The notes under the pieces are model-generated. The model saw nothing but the letters and a program-made list of their open reading frames with translations. It was not told the DNA's origin and ran no database searches. A stretch of 64,000 bases of DNA from Cavia porcellus (lineage: Eukaryota; Chordata; Mammalia; Rodentia; Caviidae): assembly GCF_034190915.1 (NCBI RefSeq), contig NW_026947544.1:1834001-1898000 (forward strand), in the 5' to 3' direction. The translations under genes were made by a program, and so were the position numbers. Shown piece after piece: positions 45,243 to 57,659 of the stretch (positions are counted from its first letter, which is position 1; each line of letters begins with the position of its first letter).

Positions 45243-45705
45243 CTGAAAGCGACATCTGGCCTCAGCTGAGAACAGCATTTACTTGTTGGATTTCATGTGC
45301 ACAGCCTTGTGAATTTTCCAAAAAGGCAGATCCCGTTCAGAATGTCTGGGGTGTCTGGGATGAGAGTCTGCATTTCTCCCAATCTGCTGGGAGATGTACA
45401 GGCTTTCTTTGAGGAGCAAAGCCTTGGGCTGGCATCTCCCATGAAGAACAAAGGGAAGCCCAGGATCCTGCATGCATCTGGAGAGAGCTGTGGTGAAGAC
45501 ATACAGAAACCTGGGCACTCTCCCAATGCAGGGAGTGCAAGACACAAAGGAGAGCAGTGGCCAATAAACAGCACCCTTCCTCTGGACTTGGAAGGCCCAG
45601 GAGTGACACTGGAGGTAATACTGAGGAATGAATGCCAGGATGCTACAAATGGAAGAGGGAAGACTAGGAAAGACAGACAAGTTTGTGTTGAGAAACATGC
45701 TGACA
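45243..45705. other. Unassigned intergenic sequence
   Basis: An open frame of 173 codons starts at 45297 (+) and runs into the ID SINE. I recognise no domain and do not call it a gene. Confidence 0.4.
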
Positions 45706-45707
45706 GG

Positions 45708-45790
45708 GGCAGGGATTTAGTTCAGTGGCATAAGTGTCTACCTGGCAAATGCAAGGTCATGCGTTCAATCCCCAGCACATACCGACCCCT
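45708..45790 (+). mobile_element. ID SINE
   Basis: GGGATTTAGTTCAGTGGCAT ... GTTCAATCCCCAGCAC. Confidence 0.8.
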
Positions 45791-45862
45791 ACAAAACCTA
45801 CTGAACAAAACATGCTAACAATTTTCTCAGCTTGAAAGAATTTTTACCCCAACCTGGAGCCT

Positions 45863-45951
45863 TTTTTTTTTTTAAATCGGTACCAGGAATCAAACTCATG
45901 ACTACAGACTTGCAAGGCAAGCACTTAAGCCACTGAGCTAAATCCCCACCC
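45863..45951 (-). mobile_element. ID SINE
   Basis: Poly(T), GGTACCAGGAATCAAACTCA ... GCACTTAAGCCACTGAGCTA. Confidence 0.86.
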
Positions 45952-45977
45952 TTAAAGCATAGTGAATGGAATAGGGC

Positions 45978-46075
45978 CACTTTTTTTTTTTTTTTTGTAC
46001 CAGGGATTGAACTCACTACCTCTCATTCTCGCTTGCCAGGCAGGCACTTAAGCCACTGAGCTAAATCCCCAGTCC
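45978..46075 (-). mobile_element. ID SINE
   Basis: Poly(T), GTACCAGGGATTGAACTCAC ... GAGCTAAATCCCCAGTCCC. Second - strand ID within 130 bases. Confidence 0.86.
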
Positions 46076-46099
46076 CTGGAGCTTTTTTATTTTTAATAT

Positions 46100-46218
46100 C
46101 GATTAATTGCATGAAACGGGGTCTCACTATGTAGTTCAGGCTGGCCTTGGACTCTCAGCAATTCTCCTGCCTCAGCCTCCTGAGTGCAGACTGCAGACAT
46201 GTGCCACCATGCCTGGCC
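46100..46218 (-). mobile_element. B1 SINE
   Basis: ACGGGGTCTCACTATGTAG ... CCTCAGCCTCCTGAGTGC ... GCCACCATGCCTGGCC. Confidence 0.86.
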
Positions 46219-46224
46219 CAATCT

Positions 46225-47105
46225 GGAGCTTTTAAATGGGACCATGGCCTTGCACAAGCTAGGCAAGTGTTGTACTACTGAGCTCCACCCACTGTGTTAG
46301 TCTGCATGAAACAGCAGGGTAGCCATGTGTGGAACTCCCTGGGAGAGCAGCTCATGGCTCTCAGTGGAAAAATCTGGTTGCTAACAATCCCTGCCCACCA
46401 TACACCATTTTATTTATGATTATAGTTCTTCATATATCATCTTAAAGGCCTTCTTGCTGCAAGTCAGCCAGCAGGTTGCTGAGCAGGAGAAGGAAGGCCT
46501 GTGCAGGGTTCACCGCATAGTGACTGGACTTTTTATTCAAACCTCTGTTTGCTGCACCACATCCATTCTAAAGAAAGCACCACTGATGACTGCCCAGAGA
46601 CGGAAGTGTACCAACACATCCATCTAGCTCAAAAGTGGAAACTGGCATCCATAGGAAAATAAACACCAAGTGAAAAGAAAAGAAAACCAAGAGTATTTCA
46701 AAAGCTTGTGATACTGGGTGTCTAGCGCAATTAGCTAAAACATTTAAGGACTGAGTGAGAGAAAAGACCATAGGCAAGAACTACTAAGGGGGTACTTCAA
46801 TGTTAATGACAAGTCAGAGGCTTTATATGTGAACCATTTTTTCCCCAAAATTCATTTTATTTCAAAGAGAAAAAAGAAATACAATTTCAAAACACATCAA
46901 TCATGGGGCAACAATAGTACATTTTCTTTCTTGGATGCACATAAAAACACAATTCTACATCCCTTTATAGTAAAAATTAATCCTGCTCACACTTGCAAAC
47001 CTGGAGACATTTCTCTATCATGCTTCATAACCAGAAACTGATCATCAGAGCCTCCTCAGCTTACTTCTTATTCTCCATGCTGGACTTTCAGGTTTGAAAA
47101 GAGAA
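46225..47105. other. Intergenic DNA, nothing recognised
   Basis: Unique-looking AT-rich sequence with no coding signal. A T-rich run follows at 47111-47159. Confidence 0.45.
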
Positions 47106-47321
47106 AAAGGTTTTTTTTGTTTGTTTGTTTTTTTTGTTTTTTTTTTTTTTTTTTTTTTATGAAGAATTCTAACACTCAGAAAGGCACGTCATGATTTTGG
47201 GACCTGGTGCCTATTTCCATATTTTGAGTACACTTGTCTAAAGTGCACTTTTGAGAGCATGACATGTGCACCTTTTGTTCAAATATACACACAAAATTAA
47301 CTCTTCATAGAAGTGTAGAAA

Positions 47322-47440
47322 GGGCTGGGGATTTAGCTCAGCAGCATAAGCGCCTGCCTTGCAAGCAGGCAGTCATGAGTTCGATTCCCAGTACTGATAA
47401 AAAGGAAAAAGACAAAAAAAAAAAAAAAAAAAAAAAAAAG
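47322..47440 (+). mobile_element. Young ID SINE joined to HAL1 copy B
   Basis: GGGCTGGGGATTTAGCTCAG ... GAGTTCGATTCCCAGTAC with the AAAAAGGAAAAAGAC tail and a run of about 23 A. AGAAGTGTAGAAA precedes it (47309-47321), but its second copy appears only after the downstream HAL1 (50415-50427). Confidence 0.92.
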
Positions 47441-48194
47441 GAAAAAAAAGGTCTTCAAAGAACATGGCGGACAGATAGCAGCAGCTATGGAATCTCTCTG
47501 CAAGACCCAGCTTAGAATTCAGGAATGGTGCGGAGTAAGGAATCATAAGCTAGAGGAGATATGCCCTGCTGACCCAAGATGAACTGGGCTGAGAGAAACC
47601 AACTGGGAATGCAATCCTGGTGTTATAACAGGAACAGAAAAGCCTCAGTCTGGAAGCTGGAGCCTGCGGCATTGGAAGCCGCGATTTGGGTTTCCCGCCT
47701 CCGCTGCTGCATCTACATTGGCTCAGCAGGGAGGGAGACGCACAAAAGCTTTGAGAACGGGAATTGGTGAACGGAGTTGAAAGCAGGACTGGCAGGGAGC
47801 TGTGCATTGACCTGTGGTGAGTGAGAGAAACTGGGACTCTTCCACAGTCTAGGACACTCCAACAGAGGACATTCTGGGACCGGGCAGACTTGCAGGAACA
47901 GGGCGCTGCAGTGACTTCAGTCACGTACCCCCCTCTCAAGCAGGATTGGTGAGCAGTGCCTAGCCTATGTGACCCTGCTGGCTGAGACCCAGTAGTCTAG
48001 CATAACCCAGGTCCCAGCGCCTGAAGGTAGATTGACCTGAAGGGGCAGGCCCCGCATAGGCTGCCTGGTCTGCAACTTCCTGGTATGTGGCGGTGGGCGG
48101 GAACACATAGCCAGCGCAATTCAATCAGACTGTGGCAGACAGGGAAGGAAGCTGGGTCTCCTATATACGCTTGCATATATAAGGAACAAAGAAC

Positions 48195-49050
48195 ATGGGA
48201 AGAGGCAGCAACAATAAAGGGTCCTCGGCCCCCAATCCTAAGAAAGAGGCAATAGTAGATACAGCACCAATAGATATAAAGCGCTATCTCCAGAGCCTCA
48301 TAGACAAGTTCAGGAATGAAGTTATTAATGACTTGAAGCTAGACATAAGCAGAATAGTGAGAGAACTGGGATTATCTGAACTGGAGGGCAGATTTGTAAT
48401 ATGGGAGCATGAAATGAAAAACTTCTTAAAAATAACAAAGAAACAAACAGCAATAATACAAAGAAGACTTGAAGATACAAAGAATACTAGAAGATGATAA
48501 GAGGATCTATAACTTAAGAATTAAGAACATAAAAGAAGTAGGGACACAAACAAATGAACTACAAAAGCTACTCACAGAAATAATCCAGGAGAATTTTCCT
48601 AATTTAGCAAAAGGTAAAGATACTCAGTTGTATGAAGCATACAGGACCCCAGCCACCTACAACCCAAACAGAGCAACACCCAGGCATATAATAATTAAAA
48701 TTCCAGAAATCCAATACAAGAACAGAATACTAAAAGCCATCAGAGACAAGAAACGAATCACTTACAAGGGAACCATCAGAATTACAGCAGACTTCTCGGC
48801 ACAAACCATCAAATCACGAAAAGAGTAGGGTGAAATAATTCAAGCTTTGAAAGATAATAATCTCCAGCCAAGATTGAGATATCCTGCACAACTATCCCTG
48901 GAAATTGATGGAAAAACAAGGTACTTCCAGGATAAAGAGGAACTAGGGGAATATGCAACCACCAATTCAACTCTACAGAGAATACTGCAGGATATCCTAA
49001 AAAAGAAAAATACGCAGAATCCCGAAATAGTGGCAGAGAGGCCACAATGA
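48195..49050 (+). pseudogene. HAL1 copy B ORF1, internal deletion and frameshift
   Basis: Begins MGRGSNNKGSSAPN and ends NPEIVAERPQ. Compared with copy C, 177 bases (59 codons, in frame) are missing from the coiled coil, between RIVRE and LSELEGRF. A 22-base insertion near 48464-48485 then shifts the frame. A stop (TAG at 48826-48828) also appears after FSAQTIKSRKE. The C-terminal L1 ORF1 domain motifs YEAYRTPATYNPNRATPRH and ITADFSAQTIKS are clear. Confidence 0.88.
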
Positions 49051-50414
49051 ATGGAGCAGAAAACAAAATGAAGAAGACAAACTGATAACTAATGACAGAA
49101 AAAGAGCTCAAAGGAATGAGGCAGAGAAGATTGGATGATAGGAACAGCTATTTTGGAGAAAATGACATAATACTGATTTAGTATCATCTTGTTTTGAAGT
49201 CTCATCAAGCTTTTGTTCTTCTATCTCCACTGGTCTAAACAGGTTGTATCTTGTTGGATTTAATTATATATGATAGTATAAGCAAAAACTTTTATAGACA
49301 AGGAGATTATACAGAAACCATTGTTCATTTTCTGTTAGTTGATTCTAAATACCCTGTAATACTGTCATTCTCTTAAGTGGTTTTACATTGTTTTGATATA
49401 TTTGATGCTACAGTATATGAAGTTATACCCAAAGATTTCAAGGAAAGAGACAATATGGTAACTACTTTTATGTTGGGATTATCTTGTGGTGAAACACTAT
49501 TTTGCTTAAATATGTTGTTTTGATCTGCGCTGTTTTGCTGTTATGCCCGCTTTTATCTCAATCTCCATTTTATTATTTACTTTTTTACCCTTTTAAGGGA
49601 AAAATAAATTAAAAAACAGCAGGATATATTATAGTAACCCATTTTGACTTTCCATTATCTTGATTTAAAGCCCTGTATTGCTCTCACCATCTTATTTTGA
49701 CTGATGTTCCTCTATTCTGTTTTGCTTGATAGTACCAGACGAAAGTTTAGGCAACAGCTGTGAAGATAGTGGGATTCATTATGACGCCCATTCTGGTTGA
49801 CTATTATCTACTTTTGAAGACCTGTAATGTCTCCAATGTTTTGGTTTTGTTGGTTTCGTTCTTTACTGTTTTGTTCAATTTTATTATAACTGATGATAGA
49901 GGCAATTCTATTAGAGATAGCGGGAGGCATGACGGTAACCATTGTTGATCACCTTGTATTATGTTTTACATTATCTATTATGTTCACCCTTTTGATTTGA
50001 CTGACTCTGTTCTGTTGTGTCACATTTGGTTCTACTCTCTTCCAAAAAAAGTAATAAGAACTGTGGGAGCAACAAAACCCAAAATGTGTAATTGTCATTG
50101 TACAAAAGAGAGGAAAAGAAAGTGCTCTAAATGATATAACTGCATGTATATTTAAGTGTATAAGATAGATAATGATATTACTGAGTTTTGTTGGATCATT
50201 GAACAGAACTGTTTGCAGTCTCACTGTTGGAATGTCCACTTTATAAGCTTTAATTTTGTAACTTGAACAATTATTTCTAAGATGACAATATGTAATCCAT
50301 TAACTAGTTGTTTCCTACTGTTTATTTTTTTCTGTAAATCTGTATAACTTGTACCCTTCTTCTGCTTTTTTTCTTTTTGTCCTTAAATAAAATTTAAAAA
50401 AAATTTAAAAAAAA
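49051..50414 (+). other. HAL1 copy B 3'UTR, L1-like
   Basis: Non-coding, AT-rich. It ends CTTAAATAAAATTTAAAAAAA, so an AATAAA signal precedes the tail. Similarity with L1 3'UTR explains how L1 ORF2 protein could recognise it; that use in trans is inferred. Confidence 0.75.
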
Positions 50415-50429
50415 AGAAGTGTAGAAAAA

Positions 50430-50710
50430 GATAACATGCACTGACAGCCAACCTGAGCTCAGGAAAAGGCTGAATGAGGGACTCAGGTTATAAATAAAAA
50501 GAAGACAGAAAACAGTGAGAAGGGAGGTGGACCTTTCTCTTGTGGAAGGGGGCTTAAGAGGGGTGAGGGAAAGGGAATGCAGACCTGTTATTTCTGGGTA
50601 CCTAACCCCACCCCAGGAATGTAAACATTACAGCCAACATGGACTCTAAAAAAAGGCTTGTGCATTTAAAATCGTGAAAGATGGAAATGATTTGTTTAAT
50701 CAAATGTTAG
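50430..50710. other. Short intergenic stretch
   Basis: No feature seen. Confidence 0.4.
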
Positions 50711-50713
50711 TTG

Positions 50714-50798
50714 AGGCTGGGGATCTAGCTCAGCAGCAACAGTGCCTGCCTGGCAAGCATGAGGCCATGAGTTCTACTCCCAGAATAAAAAAAAAAGG
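50714..50798 (+). mobile_element. ID SINE
   Basis: GAGGCTGGGGATCTAGCTC ... GAGTTCTACTCCCAG, poly(A). A second weaker ID-like piece follows at about 50798-50872. Confidence 0.82.
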
Positions 50799-50879
50799 TT
50801 GAGGGCATAGCCCAGTGGTAGAGCATGTGTCAACATATGTGCAAGGCCCTGGTTTCTATCCCCTGTACCACACACACAC

Positions 50880-51262
50880 AGAGCCAGGAACCCCAGTTCC
50901 ATCTTAAGTGATGTCCTGAAGGTTTTGGTTGGATGTTTTGAGTTAGGGATTCACTATGTCCAAGCCCAAGGTCCCTGGGGCCACCTTTCAGAGGTGCCTG
51001 GATGGAGACACTACAACAGGCTGCTAATGACTCTGATGTCTGCTTCTGGAAAGTGGCCGTGTCCCAGAGAGAGGGTAGGACACTTGGTTCATCACCTGGC
51101 TACCTTCATTTGATGAAGTACCACGTGCACTTTGGAGAGGCCCACGTGGTCACAGGTAGCCAGGTGTGATACCTTGCAGCTAGTTGCTGTTTTCAAGCAC
51201 ATGTGTGTGTTTGGGAGGGATGATTACAATGTACCCGCATGCATCTCATGACATGTTTCAAA
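50880..51262. other. Intergenic DNA beside the L1
   Basis: Unique-looking; no gene or repeat recognised. Confidence 0.4.
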
Positions 51263-51278
51263 CATTTGTTCAGTTTTT

Positions 51279-51366
51279 TTTTTTTTAATTTAAGAGGAAA
51301 AAGAGAAAAACACAAAACAAACCAAAGCGGTGTAAGGGTACACGTAATACAGAACTACAAAAAAAC

Positions 51367-51398
<32 letters not shown>

Positions 51399-52479
51399 CA
51401 TAACAGTAAGAAATCACCTGTTAGTATATTACATATTATCATCTTGAAAATAGTTCCTCAAATCACAGTATCAAAGAATACAAGGTGGACATTCAAACAG
51501 GTAGACTGCAAACAGCTGTGTTCAATGATCCAAAAACATTGATACAGTCAGCTATTTAACACCCCTAAACACACTTGCTGTTATATCCATTACAGCTCTT
51601 TTTCTTTTTTTTTTCCCCTCTCTTTTTTACAACAAAATTCACACACTTTGGATTTCATTACTCCTTAGTGCTTATTACTTTTTTGGGGGGGGGGGAGAAT
51701 ACAGTCAAATATGGCAAAACAAAGCTGTCAGTCAATACCAAGGATAGACATAGCACATGATGTAGAACAGAGTACAAGTTTATCAACAATGGTTATCAAC
51801 GTTGTCCCTTGATTCCTTAAAAAGAATTGTCTATGTCATTAGATATTATAAAGTTGGACAAAATAGTAGAGAACAAGACCAATAAAACTTTGGCATTGTA
51901 AACATTACAGGACTTCCAAAGAAGACAATAGTCAAACCAGAATGGGTATCTTAGTGAATCTTATTGTCTTCAAAGTAGTTGCCTATGTCTTCAAACTTGA
52001 TACTACCATATAGAATGGAACAGAGTCTAATCAGTCAAAACAAGATCGTGGGAGTACTACAGGACTTCAAAACAAGTTAATAGAAAATCAAAAAGAGTTA
52101 CTATTTATATACCCTAATTTTTTGAAATTTTTCTTTAATTAAGACAAACATAAGAAATGACTAAATAATTTTTTTAAAACAATAAGGGGGAGATTGAGAT
52201 AAAGCAGGACATAACAATATAACAATAGAGGTCACAGCATGACTGTTTCAACAACCCAGTACTTCACCACCATATAACCTGACTTAATAGTAGTTACCAT
52301 AGTGTCTTTTTCCTTGATATATTTGGATAAAACTTCATATACTCTAGCTTCAAATATTTTCAAATCAAGAAGCCCAGAATAAAGCCTTTCTAATTAATGA
52401 GTGAAAACTTTATAAGGCTCCAAGGCCACCTAATGGGGAATCATGATTACCACATATTTTTATATATTTGAATCATTAC
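51279..52479 (-). other. L1 copy 2 3'UTR
   Basis: AT-rich, 1.2 kb, with a G-rich run (CCCCCC on the element strand near 51683-51694) and a (TTTTG)n/(TTTG)n tract at 51355-51400 on the element strand. It resembles the HAL1 copy B 3'UTR. Confidence 0.85.
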
Positions 52480-55400
52480 TTACATTAGGGAAACTATTCG
52501 GTATTCACACATGCGAGATTGATTTATTTCACTTATGAGTATGGTCTCAAGCTGCGCCCATTTATTGATAAATATCTCAATGTGATCCTTCTTTATAGCT
52601 GGATAATACTCCATTGTATAGAAATACCACAACTTTTTTTATCCATTCCTCAGTTGATGGACACTTGGGTTGTGTCCAAGATCAGGCAATTACAAATTGT
52701 GCTGCTATAAACATAGGTGCACATATATCACTGTGGTATGATGCTTTCAGTTCTTCTGGGAATATGCCTAGAAGTGGAATCGCTGGAATAAATGGGATTT
52801 CCAGTCCCAACTTTTTGAGAAATCTCCAGACAGATCTCCACAAAGGCTGTACCAGTCTACACTCCCACCAGCAGTGCAGGAGAGTTCCTTTTTCCCCACA
52901 GCCTCTCCAGCATTTGTTGTCGGTTTTCTTGATCCTGGCCATTCTTTCAGGAGTGAGATGGTATCTCAGTGTGGTTTTAATTTGCATTTTTCTAATGATC
53001 AATGATGATGAGCATTTTTTCATGTATTTATTTGCCATTTGCATTTCTTCATCTGAGAATTGCGTATTCATCTCAGATGCCCATTTTTGGATTGGATCTT
53101 TAAATTTTGGAGGTCTGAGTTTCTTTAATTCTTTATATGTTTTAGACAAGAGTCCCTTGTCTGAGAGAGAGTTCACTAAAATCTTTTCCCAGTTTGTGGG
53201 TTTTCTTTTCACTATGCTGGAGATTTCTTTTGACATGCAGAAACTTTTTAATAAGAAGTGGTCCCAGTTATTGATTCTGGGAAGTATTTCCCGTGCGGTT
53301 TGAGTCCTGTTCATGAATGCTTTACCTACTCCTATGTCTCCAAGGTTTCTACCTAATTTGTCTTCCAAAAGATTTAGTGTTTCTGTTTTAATATTCAGAT
53401 CTTTGACCCATTTAGATTTTAATTTAGTACATGGTGATAGACATGGGTCTAGCTTTAGTTTTTGGCAAATGGAGAGCCAGTTTTTCCAGCACCATTTATT
53501 AAAGAGACTCGTTCTTCCAGTGAACCTGCTTGGCTCCTTTATCAAAGATATGGTGGTTGAGTGTGTTCATAGTTGTGGTTGTATCTTCTAATCTATTCCA
53601 CTGATCTTCGGCTCTGTTTTGATTCCAATACCATGTTGATTTTACTACTGTTGCTTTGTAGTATAACTTCAAGTCAGGGATTGTGATGCCTCCTGCTTTG
53701 TCTTTGCTGCTTAGAATTGCCTTTGCGATTCTAGGTCTCTTCTGGTTCCAGATGAAATTTAGGAGTGATTTCTCTAGATCTATAAGGTATGTTGATGGAA
53801 TTTCTATTGGGATTGCATTGAATCTGTATAACAGTTTTGGGAGAATGGCCATTTTCACAATGTTTGTTCTTCCTATCCATGAGCAAGGGATGTCTTTCCA
53901 TTTTCTGAGATCATCTTCAATTTCCTTTTTCAGTGTATTATAATTTTCACTGTATAAGTCTTTCACTTCTTTCGTAAGAGTATTTCCTAAATATTTCATT
54001 TTTTTGCTTGCTAATGTGAATAGTCCAGTTTCTCTTATTTCCCTCTCTGTAATTTTGTTGTTCATGTATAGGAATGCTATTGATTTCTGAGTATTGATTT
54101 TGTATCCAGCCACATTACTGAATTTATTTATTGTATCTAAGAGTATTTCAATGGAGTTTAGGGGGTCTTCTATGTAGAGTATCATGTCATCTGCAAACAA
54201 TGATAATTTAACTTCTTCTTTTCCTATCTTTACCCCTTTTATTTCTCTTTCTTGCCTAATTGCTCTGGCTAGTACTTCCAGTACTATGTTAAATAGGAGA
54301 GGTGATAAAGGACATCCTTGTCTTGTGCCCGATTTTAAAGTAAAGGCTTTCAATTTTTGGGCATTTAGTATGATGCTGGCTGTTGGTTTGTCATAAATGG
54401 CCTTTATTATATTGAGGTAAAGACCATTTATTCCAATTTTCTGTAAAGTTCTTATCATGAATAAGTGTTGGACCTTATCGAAGGCTTTTTCTGCATCTAT
54501 AGAGATGATCATGTGATTCTTATTTTTGGCTTTATTGATATGGTGGATTACATTTATTGATTTGCGTATGTTGAACCATCCTTGCATTCCTGGGATGAAT
54601 CCCACTTGGTCATGGTGTATAATCTTCTTGATGATTTGCTGGATCCTATTTGCCAATATTTTATTGAGGATTTTTGCATCTGTGTTCATTACGGAGATCG
54701 GTCTATAGTTCTCTTTTATAGTTGGGTCTTTCTCAGGTTTTGGTACTAGAGTAATATTTGCTTCCAGGAATGACTTAGGAAGGATTGCTTCCCTTTCAAT
54801 TTCATTGAATAGTTTGAGGAGTGGCGGCATTAGGTCTTCTTTATATTTCTTGTAGAATTCTGCAGTGAATCCATCTGGGCCTGGGCTCTTCTTGGTGGGT
54901 AAGGCCTTAATTACATTTTCAAGTTGATTAGCAGAGATTGGGTTATTCAACAGTTTTATATCCTCTTGATCTAGCTTTGGTACTTCATATGCTTCTAAGA
55001 ATCTGTCTATTTCTTCTGTGTTATCAAACTTTTGAGAGTAGAGGTTTTCGAAATAGGTGTTCATGATCTTCTGTATTTCTGTTGGGTCTGTAGTGATTTC
55101 TCCTTTTTCATTTCTTATTGCATGAATTTAAGCTTTTTCTTCCTTTTTTTTAATAAGGTTGGCTAGGGGCTTATCGATTTTATTTATTCTTTCAAAGAAC
55201 CAACTCTTTGATTCGTTGATTCTTTGGATTGTTTTCTTAGTCTCTATTGCATTGATTTCTGCTCTGATTTTTATAATTTCCTCTCTTCTTTTGGCTTTGG
55301 GCTTGACTTGCTCTTCTTTTTCTAGCTGTTTGAGGTGTAGCATCAAGTTATTTATTTGTATTCATTCTGTTTTCCTGATGTGGGAACTCAGTGCAATAAA

Positions 55401-56315
55401 TTTTCCTCTCAGAACGGCTTTCATTGCATCCCACAGATTCCGGTAAGTTGTATCTGCATGTTCATTTTCTTTTAGGTATTGTTTAATTTCTTCTTTAATT
55501 TCTTCTGTGACCCACTGATTACTCAAGAGTGTGTTATTTAGTTTCCATGTGTTTGTGGAATTTTTGCAGTATCTTTTGTCATTAATTTGTAATTTCAGAG
55601 CGCTATGATCCGATAATATGCAAGGGATGATTTCAACTTTTTTGCATTTGCTTAAATATGTTCTGTGAGCTAATATATGGTCTATTTTAGAGAATGATCC
55701 ATGTACTGCTGAGAAGAATGTGTATTCTGATGTTGTTGGGTGGAACATTCTGTATATGTCTATCAAACCCATTTGTTCACAGGTGTGATTCAGTTCTGTT
55801 ATTTCTTTGCTCATTTTCTGTCTGGTTGATCTGTCCCTTGGTGTCAGTGGTGTATTAAGGTCTCCTGTTACAATTGTGTTACTGATAATTTGAGTTTTCA
55901 TTTCTGTTAATAATTGTTTTATACAACTGGGTGCTCTGGAGTTTGGTGCATATATATTTAAGATAGTTATCTCTTCCTCTTGGAGTTTTCCCCTTACGAG
56001 TATGTAGTGACCTTCTTTGTCCTTTATGGTCATTATTGGTTTAAAGTTCATGTTGTCTGCAAACAGAATGGCTACTCCTGCCTTTTTTTGGATTCCTGCT
56101 GCATGAAGTATTGTTTTCCATCCTTTGACTTTCAGTCTGTGAGTATCCTTCTGGGTTAGATGGGTTTCCTGTAAACAGCATATGGTTGGATTTTGTTTCT
56201 TGATCCATTCTGCTAGTCTGTTTCTTTTGATTGGTGCATTGAGACCATTTACATTAATGGTTATTACTGTTAAATGCTGGTTAATTGTAGGAATGTTATC
56301 TCTCTGCTGTTGCAT
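52480..56315 (-). pseudogene. L1 copy 2 ORF2, three stops and two frameshifts
   Basis: Endonuclease domain first: [24 protein letters not shown] and SDHSAL hold the catalytic N, E, D/N and D/H. RT domain: [35 protein letters not shown] and LFADDMILY (catalytic ADD at about 54186-54197). Thumb and C-terminal part: [25 protein letters not shown] and [13 protein letters not shown]. Stops: TGA 55362-55364, TAA 55128-55130, TGA 52682-52684. A two-base deletion near 53511 and an extra A in the run near 52635 shift the frame. Undoing the two indels gives 1,278 codons plus stop, the normal L1 ORF2 length. Confidence 0.95.
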
Positions 56316-56334
56316 CTTTATCTTTCTGTTCTGT

Positions 56335-57368
56335 TTAATTATTTGCTTTGCTTAGTGGTTTTTTCCTTTGTGTATCTAAACTGTCTTTCAATATTTTTTG
56401 CAGAGTTGGTTTGGTGTTCATGAAGTTCTTCAGCTGTTCTTTGTCATGGAAGTATCGTATTGCACCATCTATTTTGAATGATAGTTTTGCAGGATATATC
56501 AGTCTCGGTTGGAAATCATTTTGCTTTAGAATCTGGAATACTTCACTCCATGCTCTTCTTGACTTTATCGTTTGTGCTGAGAAGTCTGCTGTGATTCTGA
56601 TAGGTTTTCCTTCTCTGTGACAGCTTTTAATAATCTATTCTTGTGTTGGATTTCTGGGATGGTGATTATTATATGTCTGGGTATAGTTTTATTTTGGTTA
56701 TGACTGTTTGGAGTTCTATATGCTTCACTGATCCTGATGTCAGTTTCTGATCTCATGCTTGGGAAATTTTCAGCTATTACTTCTCTAAATATCCTCCTGA
56801 CATCCTTCATGTTGTCTCCCTCTCTTTCATTAATCCCTATCATTCTTATGTTATTCTTCTTTGCATCATCTTGCAGTTGTTGAATTGTTGTTTCCTGATT
56901 CCTTGTTATTTTCAAAAGAACTTTCCTTTCCTGTTCACTAGCTGCAATCCTGTCTTCAAAGTCTGAAATTCTATCTTCACTTTCATTAAGGTGGTTTTTA
57001 CAACTTTCAGTGGAGTTTTTTATTTCCTGTATATCTCTGTGCATCTGCATTATGTATTCTGTTTGTTTTTTATATTGCTCGTCTAGGGATTCTATTTTTT
57101 TGTTTAGTTCCTCCAATTTTTTATCTGTGTTTTCTTTAGATATATTTAGAATCTCTTTCATTTCTTTTATCATTTCTTCTTTTATCTGGGAGATTATTTC
57201 GAGTTTGAATTTCTTTAAAGCTTCCTGGAGTTGCTTGTCAATTTCAGTGGCTATTGTGTCCGATATATGAGGTGTATGGGATATATTTTCTTCTATATAC
57301 ATCGCTCCTAGGGTTTCTTGAGATGGGCTGGAGGTTTGAGGTTGTAATTTGGTCTTTTGTTTTGTCAT
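56335..57368 (-). pseudogene. L1 copy 2 ORF1, one 19-base deletion
   Basis: Starts MTKQKTKLQPQTSSP. A long heptad-type coiled coil (about residues 40-155: IKEEMIKEMKEI, KLEELNKKIESLDEQ) is followed by the RRM-like NIRMIGINEREGDN and the C-terminal RTPNSHNQNKTIPRH. About 19 bases are missing near 56622 compared with copy 1, which ends the open frame at 56565. With those bases the frame would reach TAA at 56337-56335, giving 350 residues. Confidence 0.94.
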
Positions 57369-57659
57369 TTTCCTATATTTCTGTGTTTCAAGTGTTATTT
57401 GAAAGCTTCCTCAGGATCTGTTGAAAATCCCCTTCTATGTTTGGAGCTACTGAGACTCTGGCACCGCGCTATCCCAAGCCATTGCGCCTACAGAACCAGT
57501 GGCCCTCCTCTGCCTGCTCAGAACTCCACAGTTCCAGACAAGCTGGGCCTCAGGGACACTGTGCGCCCACCTGCCCCTTGGAAGCTCCACAGTTCTTCAA
57601 TCACAGCCGGGTTAGGGTACTCACCACAGGCCGCAGTGCTTCAGGAACCTGTGGACCCT

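Larger units (their letters stand above)
47458..50414 (+). mobile_element. HAL1 (half-L1) copy B, ORF1-only, complete ends
   Basis: A 5'UTR starting AACATGGCGGACAG (734 bases to the ATG), a single ORF1 (48195-49050), then about 1.35 kb of 3'UTR and a poly(A). From about 49400 on, the 3' region resembles the 3'UTR of the L1 copies in this window block by block, e.g. AGTATATGAAGTT, GGTAACTACT, TTTTATCTCAATCTC and GCCCATTCTGGTT. There is no endonuclease or reverse-transcriptase frame. It sits with an ID SINE inside one 13-base direct repeat (47309-47321 and 50415-50427). Confidence 0.9.

Noticed and set aside
45297..45818. 173-codon open frame (+)
   Set aside because: No domain or family resemblance, and its 3' part is an ID SINE body.
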